DNA of 64,000 nt from Bimastos eiseni (GCA_959347315.1 OY365815.1:16049823-16113822); one strand, 5' to 3'. Shown: positions 36,039 to 50,599, counted from the first letter of the stretch. Notes: generated from the sequence alone by a model not told the origin. Numbers and translations are program-made.

Positions 36039-36928
36039 ATGCATACATACATACATACATAAATACATACATACATACATACATACATACATACATACAT
36101 ACATACATACATACATACATACATACATACATACATACATACATACATACATACATACATACATACATACATACATACATACATACATACATACATACAT
36201 ACATACATACATAAAAACATACATACATACATACATACATAAATACATACATACATACTTAAATACATGCATACATACATACATACATACATGCATACAT
36301 AAATACATACATACATACATACTTAAATACATACATACATACATACATACATACATACATACATACATACATACATACATACATACATACATACATACAT
36401 ACATACATACATACATACATACATACATACATACATACATACATACATACATACATACATACATACATACATACATACATACATACATACATACATACAT
36501 ACATACATACATACATACATACATACATACATACATACATACATACATACATACATACATACATACATACATACATACATACATACATACATACATACAT
36601 ACATACATACATACATACATACATACATACATACATACATACATACATACATACATACATACATACATACATACATACATACATACATACATACATACAT
36701 ACATACATACATACATACATACATACATACATACATACATACATACATACATACATACATACATACATACATACATACATACATACATACATACATACAT
36801 ACATACATACATACATACATACATACATACATACATACATACATACATACATACATACATACATACATACATACATACATACATACATACATACATACAT
36901 ACATACATACATACATACATACATACAT
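36039..36928. repeat. (CATA)n array 3
   Basis: Boundary array between units 2 and 3, with the same interruption block (about 36210-36326) and about 600 nt of pure CATA. Confidence 0.97.
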
Positions 36929-39900
36929 AGCGAAAGAAATGGAGAAAAATCAATGTTCATACGCAAAAGACTATATAAGACAAAATGACTTTGAAAACCA
37001 TATATATGAAAAATAAATTAAATGATCACAAACAGGAGATGAATGAACTAGGCATATACGCAAATGCACAAGCACTAAATAGAAACGAAGACGCATTTAG
37101 TGACTCTTAATCATCGCCATTTTAACACAAATGTCTGTCTTAAATAGGCTTGTATATATACATACATACATAGCGAAAGAAATGGAGAAAAATCAATGTT
37201 CATACGCAAAAGACTATATAAGACAAAATGACTTTGAAAACCATATATATGAAAAATAAATTAAATGATCACAAACAGGAGATGAATGAACTAGGCATAT
37301 ACGCAAATGCACAAGCACTAAATAGAAACGAAGACGCATTTAGTGACTCTTAATCATCGCCATTTTAACACAAATGTCTGTCTTAAATAGGCTTGTATAT
37401 ATACAGAGCCAAAATTTAGATATGTTTTGTAAATTGTAATCACATAAAGAAAATCTAAATCAAAATAAATTTAAATACCTCGTAACTTCGCTTCGCGCCT
37501 TGGCTTTGAAGTTGGCTGGCTTTGCTTCGATCCTGATTTTTCGTATCAATTTTCGGTTATCTGAAAACCCTCTGCATGGTACCTTCAACTTTAAATTACC
37601 GCAATATCGAAACAACTGATAATGCTAGGTGTAAATACGCAAGCCAATGTTCAGTTGTGTATTTTAAAGTGTCTACTCAGTCTGGGTTTTAAGTTGTTCT
37701 CAAATAGAGGTGTCAAATAGAAATATCTGAAATTAAATACCTCTTGTCTTCACTCCACATTGGCTTTGAAGTCGTCATTGCCATGACTAAGGATCAATTA
37801 CGTTTGTTTCACAATGACATCATATATTAATAACCAATCACGACACTGACGTGGATCACGTGACTCTTGTAACAAGTTTTGGTTCCAGTTTTCGGGTGAT
37901 TGCTTTGTAGCTTCTCGCTCAAGCACGATGTAAAGTACTTCAGCAAGTATGTAAACCTACAATGCAAGTCGAACATTCCCTTTTATAAAACATGTTGCTG
38001 TTGGATTGAAGAATGGTTAGTTCATTGGTAGCCCATGATGCTATGTCTAACTAGGTATAGTGCCATATTAGACTGCGTTCGCGATATTGTTGGCTTTTTG
38101 TTTCGGTTTTTAATCTTTATTATTTTACTGTCCCGTTCTTGAAATTCTTGAAATTTCATTATCAAAAAAATTAAATTAGAATATTTATATCTGTACTCTC
38201 TTTAAGACATCAATATGAGACAGATTGACATGCAAACAAAACCGCGTGGAAAGATACTATAATTCCCAGTGGCGTAGCGAGGCAAAGCGCCGCCTGGAGC
38301 GAAGGTACAAAATGCCGCCTCTGCCTATTTTTCCATCACTTCGTTCTTGTATATATAGGCCTACCCCGAGATATACACAAGGAGATAAGCATAGGGCGCC
38401 TGTTTTGAGTGCTTTCATTAAGCTCTTAGATACATTATGATTATTCTATTCAGTATTCAAATAATTACAGTTAGTAACAGCATCAGCATGCACTATCGAC
38501 ATTAAAGCTGTATGTCCTTTTACTAATTAAAATGCATTATCATTAGATATAAAGATATGAAAATAGAATAATATTGTATTAATTAAAAAATTAACCAGTT
38601 ATAAAACAAACAAATAAAGCAAGCCTCACAATAAAGTTACTAAACGTCTTGCAGGCTAGATCGAAAGTTATAAAGTCCCCATAAAAATAAAATAAAACAA
38701 TACAAATCATAGGGCCTATATATATATATTCTTTCTCTATACGTATTGAAAAGAAAGTTCTAGGCCTAAACAATAATTTAATCATAGTGAGGCCATAGTA
38801 AGTATGTTACTTAGAATAGATTAGTAACTGATAACTTTGACTAATTGGAGCGCTCATTAGTAGGCCTGGTAACCTTGAAGGGGCGCTATATAAATTTTCG
38901 TAATGAATGAATGAATGAATGAATGAATGAACTGATCATACGGATTACGGATACTGTACGGTCTCATACTTTCATTATACCTGTCAACTGCTACAATTTA
39001 AAAATTTACTTTTCTTGCTTTCCCTGCAGCAAATGTGGTTGCTTTGATCAAACTGAACCTTGATGATTAGGTTTACTATCAACTCTAGAGTCTAGACATA
39101 ACACATCCGGTGATTGGCGTATTCAGAGTGTATACAGGACACTCGCTACAAACGAATCTTTTTGGATTAGTATAATTTGTCTATTAATCAACCTTTCTAT
39201 TCTTGATGTTCATATAAAATTTTCTATTCATACATGAAACGCTTATTGATAGTTTCCTTTGAGCGGTGCTATAAAAATAATAATGTTATTACAACAAGGG
39301 ATTAGCGTTACAACACCCTGTTACACATATTTAAGCCTACTGATCAGAAGGTGGAGCCAGTAGTTTATGGCTGGGTGTATGAAGAGCTGTTTTTAAAGTA
39401 TGTTATATATATATAATATATATAATATATTATGTGCATAAGCTTGACACGCGACTCGACGCGAGGCACATGCCTGGAGTAATGGAGCATTTTGTTTTGC
39501 GTTTTAGGCTTTGTTTCGGCTGATGTTAAATCCCAGTGTCTTCAATGCATGTGTAAGGTAAGTATTATTTATGCATGTATTATGTGCAAGCATCAATCAA
39601 TCAATCAATCATAAATACTTGAGAGTGCGCCCCTTCAAGAAATCTACTCAGAGTCGCTCCCGGCCTATAGACCGCGGCTGAAAAGGACAGTTTTAAGAGA
39701 GGCGTAAAATGAAGTTGAAGATCAGGAGCGCAACAAGAAAATTTTTCTAAGGGGTGCTCACATTGCAAACGCCGACGGCATGAAGCAGTGCAAAGGAAGC
39801 AGCCCTAGCCCCTTCAAAACAGGAAGCTCATCGGATGTCGATCAGTTTCAGTTTTGTTGCTCAACCTTTATATCCAGGGGTGCTCAAGATTTGTGACCCA

Positions 39901-42431
39901 TCCTTCCTTGTCACGCGTCGTCACAAAAGTCCTAATCTCCCTCCAATATGACGTCCCATTGCTCAGCATCCCAGAAGAAAAAAACAGATGTCCAGAATTT
40001 TATGTGCAAATTTTCTGCTTATTGTCAAAAAACGCAAATTATAACTATAAAAATACTTAAAACTATATATTAGAACAAAGGAAAGTATAATTTTTAACTC
40101 ATTATGCATTCCACAAGATGAAAAGCTCTGGTAGAATCATTATATTTATAAAAAATATGTTTAATAACACTAACTTGAAACGATCCAAAACTTTATGCTT
40201 CTTCATTCTCTCATGGAGAAGCAAAATGCTCCTTCGCTCCTTCGTGGAATAAATAGGGGAGCATAGTATGGATCTCGTCATACTGTTCAATGGATATTCC
40301 ATTAAGATCCAGCTCTTCTTCGTATATCCAATCTATACTCTTCATTTTCTTCGATTGCGATTGCAACCATTAGTTCACATTGCCGACGTGCAACGACTCT
40401 TTGTGGCCTGAAGCGCTTTGACGGAGTAATTGATTCCTGCCTGCTGTGTGTTATAGAATGTCTGCCTCACGTACCACAACCCCAAAAATGACACAAAACG
40501 TAAAAGTGAACAATCTAAAAGTAAGAATGCAATGATCATAATTAATGTTAAATTGTGGCAACAATTAATGCTAATTATATATAACTTGTTTAATTGAGTG
40601 AAGGTTTTAAATAAAGTTGTGCATTTTGATGTTTGTTTTGTATGTTGTCAATCTATGCCATGCAATCAGCCAACTGGTTGATTGCACGCCCAGAAACCAC
40701 CACGTGGACTCGTGGAGGTGTTGACAAAGGTCTCCTCAGTCCATTCACTTCAGCTCCCAAACAATAAGATTTCGTCGCCAGTTTGGTTTACCGTTAGGAC
40801 TTCCCAATATTATAAAATTTGAATAATTTGTTTTTACTTTTGGATGGAAACGCAAGACAAACATTCCCGTTGGTACAAAACGTGAAGAGTCGCAACTCAG
40901 ATACTTGAGAATATGTAAAAAGAGCAGAAATACACAGCTAGGACGCAGAGTCTATCGAGCAAAAATTGGGCGAACAAAAGAAGACTGGGTATAATATGTA
41001 AAATTGAATTGGAAAGTCAACAAAGCGAGGGAGAGGACAAGACATCAGCGACATAGAGTGAAAAAGTGATAGATTGTAACAAGCAAGAGATATATTATGT
41101 CAGAGACAGACGGAAAGAGAAAAGTGACATTAAAAAGAATGATACAGACAGAGAATATAAAGATCGATGATAGACAGGCACTTAGGCATATATAGACAGA
41201 CAGAGAGATAGACAGACAGACACACCGACACACAGGTAGATAGAGATGCAGGCATACATACAGATAGTTAGACAGATATGCAGGCAGACAGATAGGCAGC
41301 TGAATAGACAGACATGCATATAATTAGGCAGACAGACAGACAAAGATGCATACATACATAGATATAATGAGATACAGGCACAGACATATATGCATACATA
41401 CATACATACATAAATACATACATACATACATACATACATACATACATACATACATACATACATACATACATACATACATACATACATACATACATACATA
41501 CATACATACATACATACATACATACATACATACATACATACATACATACATACATACATACATAAAAACATACATACATACATACATACATAAATACATA
41601 CATACATACTTAAATACATGCATACATACATACATACATACATGAATACATAAATACATACATACATACATACTTAAATACATACATACATACATACATA
41701 CATACATACATACATACATACATACATACATACATACATACATACATACATACATACATACATACATACATACATACATACATACATACATACATACATA
41801 CATACATACATACATACATACATACATACATACATACATACATACATACATACATACATACATACATACATACATACATACATACATACATACATACATA
41901 CATACATACATACATACATACATACATACATACATACATACATACATACATACATACATACATACATACATACATACATACATACATACATACATACATA
42001 CATACATACATACATACATACATACATACATACATACATACATACATACATACATACATACATACATACATACATACATACATACATACATACATACATA
42101 CATACATACATACATACATACATACATACATACATACATACATACATACATACATACATACATACATACATACATACATACATACATACATACATACATA
42201 CATACATACATACATACATACATACATACATACATACATACATACATACATACATACATACATACATACATACATACATACATACATACATACATACATA
42301 CATACATACATACATACATACATACATACATACATACATACATACATACATACATACATACATACATACATACATACATACATACATACATACATACATA
42401 CATACATACATACATACATACATACATACAT
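36929..42431. repeat. Tandem 5.3-kb unit, copy 3
   Basis: 5503 nt, the longest copy because its CATA array is longer. The 243-bp doublet is at 36929/37172. The private change is an 8-bp duplication (CTCCTTCG) at 40229-40244. It has the full 68-codon segment missing from unit 2. Confidence 0.95.
41390..42431. repeat. (CATA)n array 4
   Basis: Boundary array between units 3 and 4. It carries the shared interruption block with one private change (CATGAATAC for CATGCATAC near 41643), then about 750 nt of pure CATA. Confidence 0.97.
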
Positions 42432-45400
42432 AGCGAAAGAAATGGAGAAAAATCAATGTTCATACGCAAAAGACTATATAAGACAAAATGACTTTGAAAA
42501 CCATATATATGAAAAATAAATTAAATGATCACAAACAGGAGATGAATGAACTAGGCATATACGCAAATGCACAAGCACTAAATAGAAACGAAGACGCATT
42601 TAGTGACTCTTAATCATCGCCATTTTAACACAAATGTCTGTCTTAAATAGGCTTGTATATATACAGAGCCAAAATTTAGATATGTTTTGTAAATTGTAAT
42701 CACATAAAGAAAATCTAAATCAAAATAAATTTAAATACCTCGTAACTTCGCTTCGCGCCTTGGCTTTGAAGTTGGCTGGCTTTGCTTCGATCCTGATTTT
42801 TCGTATCAATTTTCGGTTATCTGAAAACCCTCTGCATGGTACCTTCAACTTTAAATTACCGCAATATCGAAACAACTGATAATGCTAGGTGTAAATACGC
42901 AAGCCAATGTTCAGTTGTGTATTTTAAAGTGTCTACTCAGTCTGGGTTTTAAGTTGTTCTCAAATAGAGGTGTCAAATAGAAATATCTGAAATTAAATAC
43001 CTCTTGTCTTCACTCCACATTGGCTTTGAAGTCGTCATTGCCATGACTAAGGATCAATTACGTTTGTTTCACAATGACATCATATATTAATAACCAATCA
43101 CGACACTGACGTGGATCACGTGACTCTTGTAACAAGTTTTGGTTCCAGTTTTCGGGTGATTGCTTTGTAGCTTCTCGCTCAAGCACGATGTAAAGTACTT
43201 CAGCAAGTATGTAAACCTACAATGCAAGTCGAACATTCCCTTTTATAAAACATGTTGCTGTTGGATTGAAGAATGGTTAGTTCATTGGTAGCCCATGATG
43301 CTATGTCTAACTAGGTATAGTGCCATATTAGACTGCGTTCGCGATATTGTTGGCTTTTTGTTTCGGTTTTTAATCTTTATTATTTTACTGTCCCGTTCTT
43401 GAAATTCTTGAAATTTCATTATCAAAAAAATTAAATTAGAATATTTATATCTGTACTCTCTTTAAGACATCAATATGAGACAGATTGACATGCAAACAAA
43501 ACCGCGTGGAAAGATACTATAATTCCCAGTGGCGTAGCGAGGCAAAGCGCCGCCTGGAGCGAAGGTACAAAATGCCGCCTCTGCCTATTTTTCCATCACT
43601 TCGTTCTTGTATATATAGGCCTACCCCGAGATATACACAAGGAGATAAGCATAGGGCGCCTGTTTTGAGTGCTTTCATTAAGCTCTTAGATACATTATGA
43701 TTATTCTATTCAGTATTCAAATAATTACAGTTAGTAACAGCATCAGCATGCACTATCGACATTAAAGCTGTATGTCCTTTTACTAATTAAAATGCATTAT
43801 CATTAGATATAAAGATATGAAAATAGAATAATATTGTATTAATTAAAAAATTAACCAGTTATAAAACAAACAAATAAAGCAAGCCTCACAATAAAGTTAC
43901 TAAACGTCTTGCAGGCTAGATCGAAAGTTATAAAGTCCCCATAAAAATAAAATAAAACAATACAAATCATAGGGCCTATATATATATATTCTTTCTCTAT
44001 ACGTATTGAAAAGAAAGTTCTAGGCCTAAACAATAATTTAATCATAGTGAGGCCATAGTAAGTATGTTACTTAGAATAGATTAGTAACTGATAACTTTGA
44101 CTAATTGGAGCGCTCATTAGTAGGCCTGGTAACCTTGAAGGGGCGCTATATAAATTTTCGTAATGAATGAATGAATGAATGAATGAATGAACTGATCATA
44201 CGGATTACGGATACTGTACGGTCTCATACTTTCATTATACCTGTCAACTGCTACAATTTAAAAATTTACTTTTCTTGCTTTCCCTGCAGCAAATGTGGTT
44301 GCTTTGATCAAACTGAACCTTGATGATTAGGTTTACTATCAACTCTAGAGTCTAGACATAACACATCCGGTGATTGGCGTATTCAGAGTGTATACAGGAC
44401 ACTCGCTACAAACGAATCTTTTTGGATTAGTATAATTTGTCTATTAATCAACCTTTCTATTCTTGATGTTCATATAAAATTTTCTATTCATACATGAAAC
44501 GCTTATTGATAGTTTCCTTTGAGCGGTGCTATAAAAATAATAATGTTATTACAACAAGGGATTAGCGTTACAACACCCTGTTACACATATTTAAGCCTAC
44601 TGATCAGAAGGTGGAGCCAGTAGTTTATGGCTGGGTGTATGAAGAGCTGTTTTTAAAGTATGTTATATATATATAATATATATAATATATTATGTGCATA
44701 AGCTTGACACGCGACTCGACGCGAGGCACATGCCTGGAGTAATGGAGCATTTTGTTTTGCGTTTTAGGCTTTGTTTCGGCTGATGTTAAATCCCAGTGTC
44801 TTCAATGCATGTGTAAGGTAAGTATTATTTATGCATGTATTATGTGCAAGCATCAATCAATCAATCAATCATAAATACTTGAGAGTGCGCCCCTTCAAGA
44901 AATCTACTCAGAGTCGCTCCCGGCCTATAGACCGCGGCTGAAAAGGACAGTTTTAAGAGAGGCGTAAAATGAAGTTGAAGATCAGGAGCGCAACAAGAAA
45001 ATTTTTCTAAGGGGTGCTCACATTGCAAACGCCGACGGCATGAAGCAGTGCAAAGGAAGCAGCCCTAGCCCCTTCAAAACAGGAAGCTCATCGGATGTCG
45101 ATCAGTTTCAGTTTTGTTGCTCAACCTTTATATCCAGGGGTGCTCAAGATTTGTGACCCATCCTTCCTTGTCACGCGTCGTCACAAAAGTCCTAATCTCC
45201 CTCCAATATGACGTCCCATTGCTCAGCATCCCAGAAGAAAAAAACAGATGTCCAGAATTTTATGTGCAAATTTTCTGCTTATTGTCAAAAAACGCAAATT
45301 ATAACTATAAAAATACTTAAAACTATATATTAGAACAAAGGAAAGTATAATTTTTAACTCATTATGCATTCCACAAGATGAAAAGCTCTGGTAGAATCAT

Positions 45401-47605
45401 TATATTTATAAAAAATATGTTTAATAACACTAACTTGAAACGATCCAAAACTTTATGCTTCTTCATTCTCTCATGGAGAAGCAAAATGCTCCTTCGTGGA
45501 ATAAATAGGGGAGCATAGTATGGATCTCGTCATACTGTTCAATGGATATTCCATTAAGATCCAGCTCTTCTTCGTATATCCAATCTATACTCTTCATTTT
45601 CTTCGATTGCGATTGCAACCATTAGTTCACATTGCCGACGTGCAACGACTCTTTGTGGCCTGAAGCGCTTTGACGGAGTAATTGATTCCTGCCTGCTGTG
45701 TGTTATAGAATGTCTGCCTCACGTACCACAACCCCAAAAATGACACAAAACGTAAAAGTGAACAATCTAAAAGTAAGAATGCAATGATCATAATTAATGT
45801 TAAATTGTGGCAACAATTAATGCTAATTATATATAACTTGTTTAATTGAGTGAAGGTTTTAAATAAAGTTGTGCATTTTGATGTTTGTTTTGTATGTTGT
45901 CAATCTATGCCATGCAATCAGCCAACTGGTTGATTGCACGCCCAGAAACCACCACGTGGACTCGTGGAGGTGTTGACAAAGGTCTCCTCAGTCCATTCAC
46001 TTCAGCTCCCAAACAATAAGATTTCGTCGCCAGTTTGGTTTACCGTTAGGACTTCCCAATATTATAAAATTTGAATAATTTGTTTTTACTTTTGGATGGA
46101 AACGCAAGACAAACATTCCCGTTGGTACAAAACGTGAAGAGTCGCAACTCAGATACTTGAGAATATGTAAAAAGAGCAGAAATACACAGCTAGGACGCAG
46201 AGTCTATCGAGCAAAAATTGGGCGAACAAAAGAAGACTGGGTATAATATGTAAAATTGAATTGGAAAGTCAACAAAGCGAGGGAGAGGACAAGACATCAG
46301 CGACATAGAGTGAAAAAGTGATAGATTGTAACAAGCAAGAGATATATTATGTCAGAGACAGACGGAAAGAGAAAAGTGACATTAAAAAGAATGATACAGA
46401 CAGAGAATATAAAGATCGATGATAGACAGGCACTTAGGCATATATAGACAGACAGAGAGATAGACAGACAGACACACCGACACACAGGTAGATAGAGATG
46501 CAGGCATACATACAGATAGTTAGACAGATATGCAGGCAGACAGATAGGCAGCTGAATAGACAGACATGCATATAATTAGGCAGACAGACAGACAAAGATG
46601 CATACATACATAGATATAATGAGATACAGGCACAGACATATATGCATACATACATACATACATAAATACATACATACATACATACATACATACATACATA
46701 CATACATACATACATACATACATACATACATACATACATACATACATACATACATACATACATACATACATACATACATACATACATACATACATACATA
46801 CATACATACATACATACATAAAAACATACATACATACATACATACATAAATACATACATACATACTTAAATACATGCATACATACATACATACATACATG
46901 CATACATAAATACATACATACATACATACTTAAATACATACATACATACATACATACATACATAAATACATACATACTTAAATACATGCATACATACATA
47001 CATACATACATGCATACATAAATACATACATACATACATACTTAAATACATACATACATACATACATACATACATAAATACATACATACTTAAATACATG
47101 CATACATACATACATACATACATGCATACATAAATACATACATACATACATACTTAAATACATACATACATACATACATACATACATACATACATACATA
47201 CATACATACATACATACATAAATACATACATACATACATACATACATAAATACATACATACATACTTAAATACATGCATACATACATACATACATACATG
47301 CATACATAAATACATACATACATACATACTTAAATACATACATACATACATACATACATACATACATAAATACATACATACTTAAATGCATACATACATA
47401 CATACATACATAAATACATACATACATACTTAAATACATGCATACATACATACATACATACATGCATACATAAATACATACATACATACATATTTAAATA
47501 CATACATACATACATACATACATACATACATACATAAATACATACATACTTAAATGCATACATACATACATACATACTTACATGCATACATACATACATA
47601 AATAC

Positions 47606-47636
<31 letters not shown>

Positions 47637-47757
47637 AATACATACATACATACATACATACATAAATACATACATACATACATACATACTTAAATACATA
47701 CATACATACATACATACATACATAAATACATACATACTTACATGCATACATACCTAC
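42432..47757. repeat. Tandem 5.3-kb unit, copy 4
   Basis: Last copy. It has only one 243-bp sub-repeat, so all following landmarks are 243 nt closer to the start than in the others. No private indel was noticed in the unique part. It ends in the highly interrupted array 5, after which single-copy sequence resumes at about 47758. Confidence 0.95.
46641..47757. repeat. (CATA)n array 5 with 112-bp higher-order repeat
   Basis: Unlike the other arrays, it has no long pure tract. A block of about 112 nt containing CTTAAATACATGCATAC and GCATACATAAATACATAC recurs at 112-nt spacing (for example near 46866, 46978 and 47090), and related blocks continue to 47757. This is the right outer boundary of the tandem block. 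Confidence 0.93.
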
Positions 47758-47759
47758 AT

Positions 47760-49380
47760 AGAGACCGAAAGATATACATATAGACCTATACATATATAGA
47801 CAAAGCCTGTTAAACAGGTAATTAGAAAGACAGAAAAATAGAAGAAATACTAGTGTGACGACTAAAGTGGTTATGTTGACAAAAATTCAACAGGCATGAA
47901 ACTGAAAGTAAAACTCTAAAAAAACAATAATAAGGGAGATGCACAGAGAGCATTGAGAACGAGATATGTAGTTAAAATAAGCCAGCGATTGGAATTTCTA
48001 CGAAGCAGAAATTTATAATCACTTTTGTCATTAAAAAGCGCGAAAGGGCTTATTGATACGTGACGATTTGGTTACCTTCGAGTCATAAGGTGAAAATGGA
48101 AAGTAAAACTGCTTGAGAGACTTGCCGTGAATGGAATACCCAAATGCATTTATTTTGATTCTAAGGCCCTACAGAGAAATGTGATGCGTTTGGCTATCAC
48201 ATTTCTCAAGCATGGACTTAGAAGGCAGTTGTGTGTTGATCGCAGACCTCAGGTCAACACCGAACTAACTTTGAACTCCATGATGATGATCTCTTAATTT
48301 CAGACTAAATAAACCGATTTGTTCGACAGAAGCAGCAGATCTTGCTGCTCGTAATGACATCGAGTGCTGCATGTAAGGTGAGCAGGTGGCTGCACTTGCC
48401 CTTCAAGACTTGGCAGCAGATTTGCATACGGTTGGCCATTCTCTACCGATGTATCTAGGTATCTAAAATGGTAAGTTAATGAATTGTTGATGTGTGAAGA
48501 CAATCAACAGAGACAATGAAAAAACCACGGATCTTAAACATACGTGCATTCACAGCAATCCCTTAAAAAGGCAGCAATAAAAGAGGACACTAAAAAGAAG
48601 ACAGAGTCGAATTAAGAAATTAAAGAAAATAGAAATTAAGAGATCTAAAGTAAAACTGGGAGTACGACATATTACACCAAAATCGGAGAAAGACAGTATT
48701 GAACTATTAAGTTGTTAACAGAATCTAACCCAATGGATTCTCCTTCGAGAGGTTTAACGCCTTCGAGAGGTGCTTATAAGGCGCTATAAAAATAGCCTAA
48801 TGCAAACATACATACATTCTTTAGCATCGGTGTCACTCTTATTGTCCGAGACATCGATCCATGGTCACTTAATTCAAGTGAACTCACCATCAAATTTCAT
48901 TATCCAATGGACGATCCAGCATAGCTCCAACAGACCGAAAACAGAAAGCCAGAATACAGTGGATATGCAAGTTGAAAGTGATAGTCTTACGCCACAAGAG
49001 TGTATAGATAGGGCCTACAGGAGTAAATAGAGAGAAGAGCGGCATGCAGGTGGCGGCAAAGAAAAGAGAAGAGGGAAACACAATTAATGGCAGCGAGGCC
49101 TAACGCATGCCTAGATAATTTGGATAATATTACATAGATAATTCTGGATACTATTATCTTCATCGATACCAGGTCATTAGCATTTTCTATGCAGCTTAAA
49201 ATATTAATCAACAACCAATCTATCGGATTCGACTTAAAGCTTCATAAAAACTCAAACTAACCTAGCTGCATTCAGGAGAGTCGGTCAACTGGATCGTCTT
49301 CATCGCCTCTGTCCGAAATTGTGATTCATCGAGTGGCGAGGGTCACTCTCCAGTGCTTCACTGCATCAAAGGTCTCGAAG
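47760..49380. other. Intergenic, no gene recognised
   Basis: Single-copy AT-rich sequence after the tandem block, containing the hairpin at 48174 and a TAAGGCGCTATAAAAATA repeat core near 48778. Confidence 0.45.
48174..48207. repeat. Perfect 12-bp inverted repeat
   Basis: GAGAAATGTGAT and ATCACATTTCTC flank a 10-nt loop. No associated gene. Confidence 0.85.
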
Positions 49381-49387
49381 CAAGCAA

Positions 49388-49765
49388 ATGAAAGATCCAA
49401 AGACAGATTAAAGTCCTGGCAGAGAGCATATGAAAAGTATACTGACGGTCAGAAGAAATGACCATGTCAGGGATTGACGGTGCCAGAGCTGACAGAGCTG
49501 ACAGGCGGACGGACTAGCTATTGTCCTCGAATACAGTTCGAGAGCAACAGCTAGAGCCACACATCAGATAGCAGATTTGCGGCGTCAGTGGCGACAGTGC
49601 CATGTCTTACGGAGCTTCCAATCCTGGCAAACTCACCAGAATTGAAAGATCCAAAAACAGTTTCAAAGTCGGGACAGATATCTAGAGCACATATGGAAAG
49701 TATACTGACGGTCAGAAGAAATGACCTTGTCAGGGATTGACGGTGCCAGAGCTGACAGGCGGCAA
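49388..49765. repeat. Local direct duplication of about 120 bp, 255-265 nt apart
   Basis: Sequences from GAAAGATCCAA through AAAGTATACTGACGGTCAG to GGTGCCAGAGCTGACAG occur at about 49389-49504 and 49643-49758, with a few differences. The second copy contains the 30-nt segment (49669-49698) that is identical to the hAT transposase 3' end at 54041-54070. Confidence 0.8.
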
Positions 49766-50396
49766 GGGAGGGAAGTATCAGAACTGCCGGAGTTCTCTGA
49801 CCTGTGTAATTTATCAATACGTTGATGTTGTGTAAATTTACACAGCACTTTAATTGAGTTGCTTAAAGTCGACAAAACATTGTAAGGAAAATAATGTAAA
49901 CGCCTACAGGTTAAAAATGTCTTAGGCCTACATGCAAAGACTGTTTGCTAGCGTTGTCTGGGTTTATGAAGTCCACAATTTTTAAAATGTAAGGGAACTC
50001 GTTGCAGGGCTATGCCAATCGCCATTGGACACTAGACCTTATTAGGCCACACCTACAGCAACCCATCCCAATACTATAGGCACTGAACATCAACATCAGT
50101 AGGTCTATACATCGCATTCGGTGCATCTCAAGTCAGAGTGTTATAGCTTAACCTATCTATTCTGTACATTAGTTCGTACCAGAGGTGTAACAAGTCGGGG
50201 CATGGGGCAGCGGTCCCAGTTCTAAACCTGGGGGCAAAACCTATTTGGTGCTCATTGCCCACCAGTGCCCACAAATCTGTCCTATTTTTATGTTTTTCCT
50301 ATCGCCTTTTATATGTAATGATTAGGACATTGTGGGTGAATAAACCTCCAACGGTTTAAAGTTTCATTTTACAATTTGCTCTTGCTTATAACGGGC

Positions 50397-50590
50397 ATAA
50401 AAACTGTCATTTGCATAACGGAAAAAACTGTCATTCGCATAACGGAAAAAACTGTCATTTGCATAACGGGAAAAAACTGTCATTCGCATAACGGAAAAAA
50501 CTGTCATTTGCATAACGGAAAAAACTGTAATTTGCATAACGGAAAAAACTGTCATTCGCATAATGGAAAAAACTGTCATTTGCATAACAG
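50397..50590. repeat. 24-bp minisatellite with octamer and MYB-like motifs
   Basis: Eight copies of a 24-bp unit like AAAACTGTCATTTGCATAAC plus GGAA. Five copies contain the exact POU octamer ATTTGCAT; the other three have ATTCGCAT. Most are followed by TAACGG, which fits the MYB consensus. It lies in an otherwise gene-free stretch. Confidence 0.92.
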
Positions 50591-50599
50591 AAGAAAGAT

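Larger units (their letters stand above)
31618..36928. repeat. Tandem 5.3-kb unit, copy 2
   Basis: 5311 nt, with the 243-bp doublet at 31618/31861. Private changes are a perfect 27-bp duplication at 33711-33764 that doubles the putative splice acceptor, and a deletion of about 60 nt near 34653 that removes a 68-codon frame present in the other units. It shares the 4-nt shorter GAGGCAC and the extra GAAAGTCA with units 3 and 4. It ends in (CATA)n array 3. Confidence 0.95.

Noticed and set aside
50397..50590. CRISPR-like array
   Set aside because: The genome is eukaryotic, units are contiguous 24-mers with no unique spacers, and no cas genes exist; it is a minisatellite.
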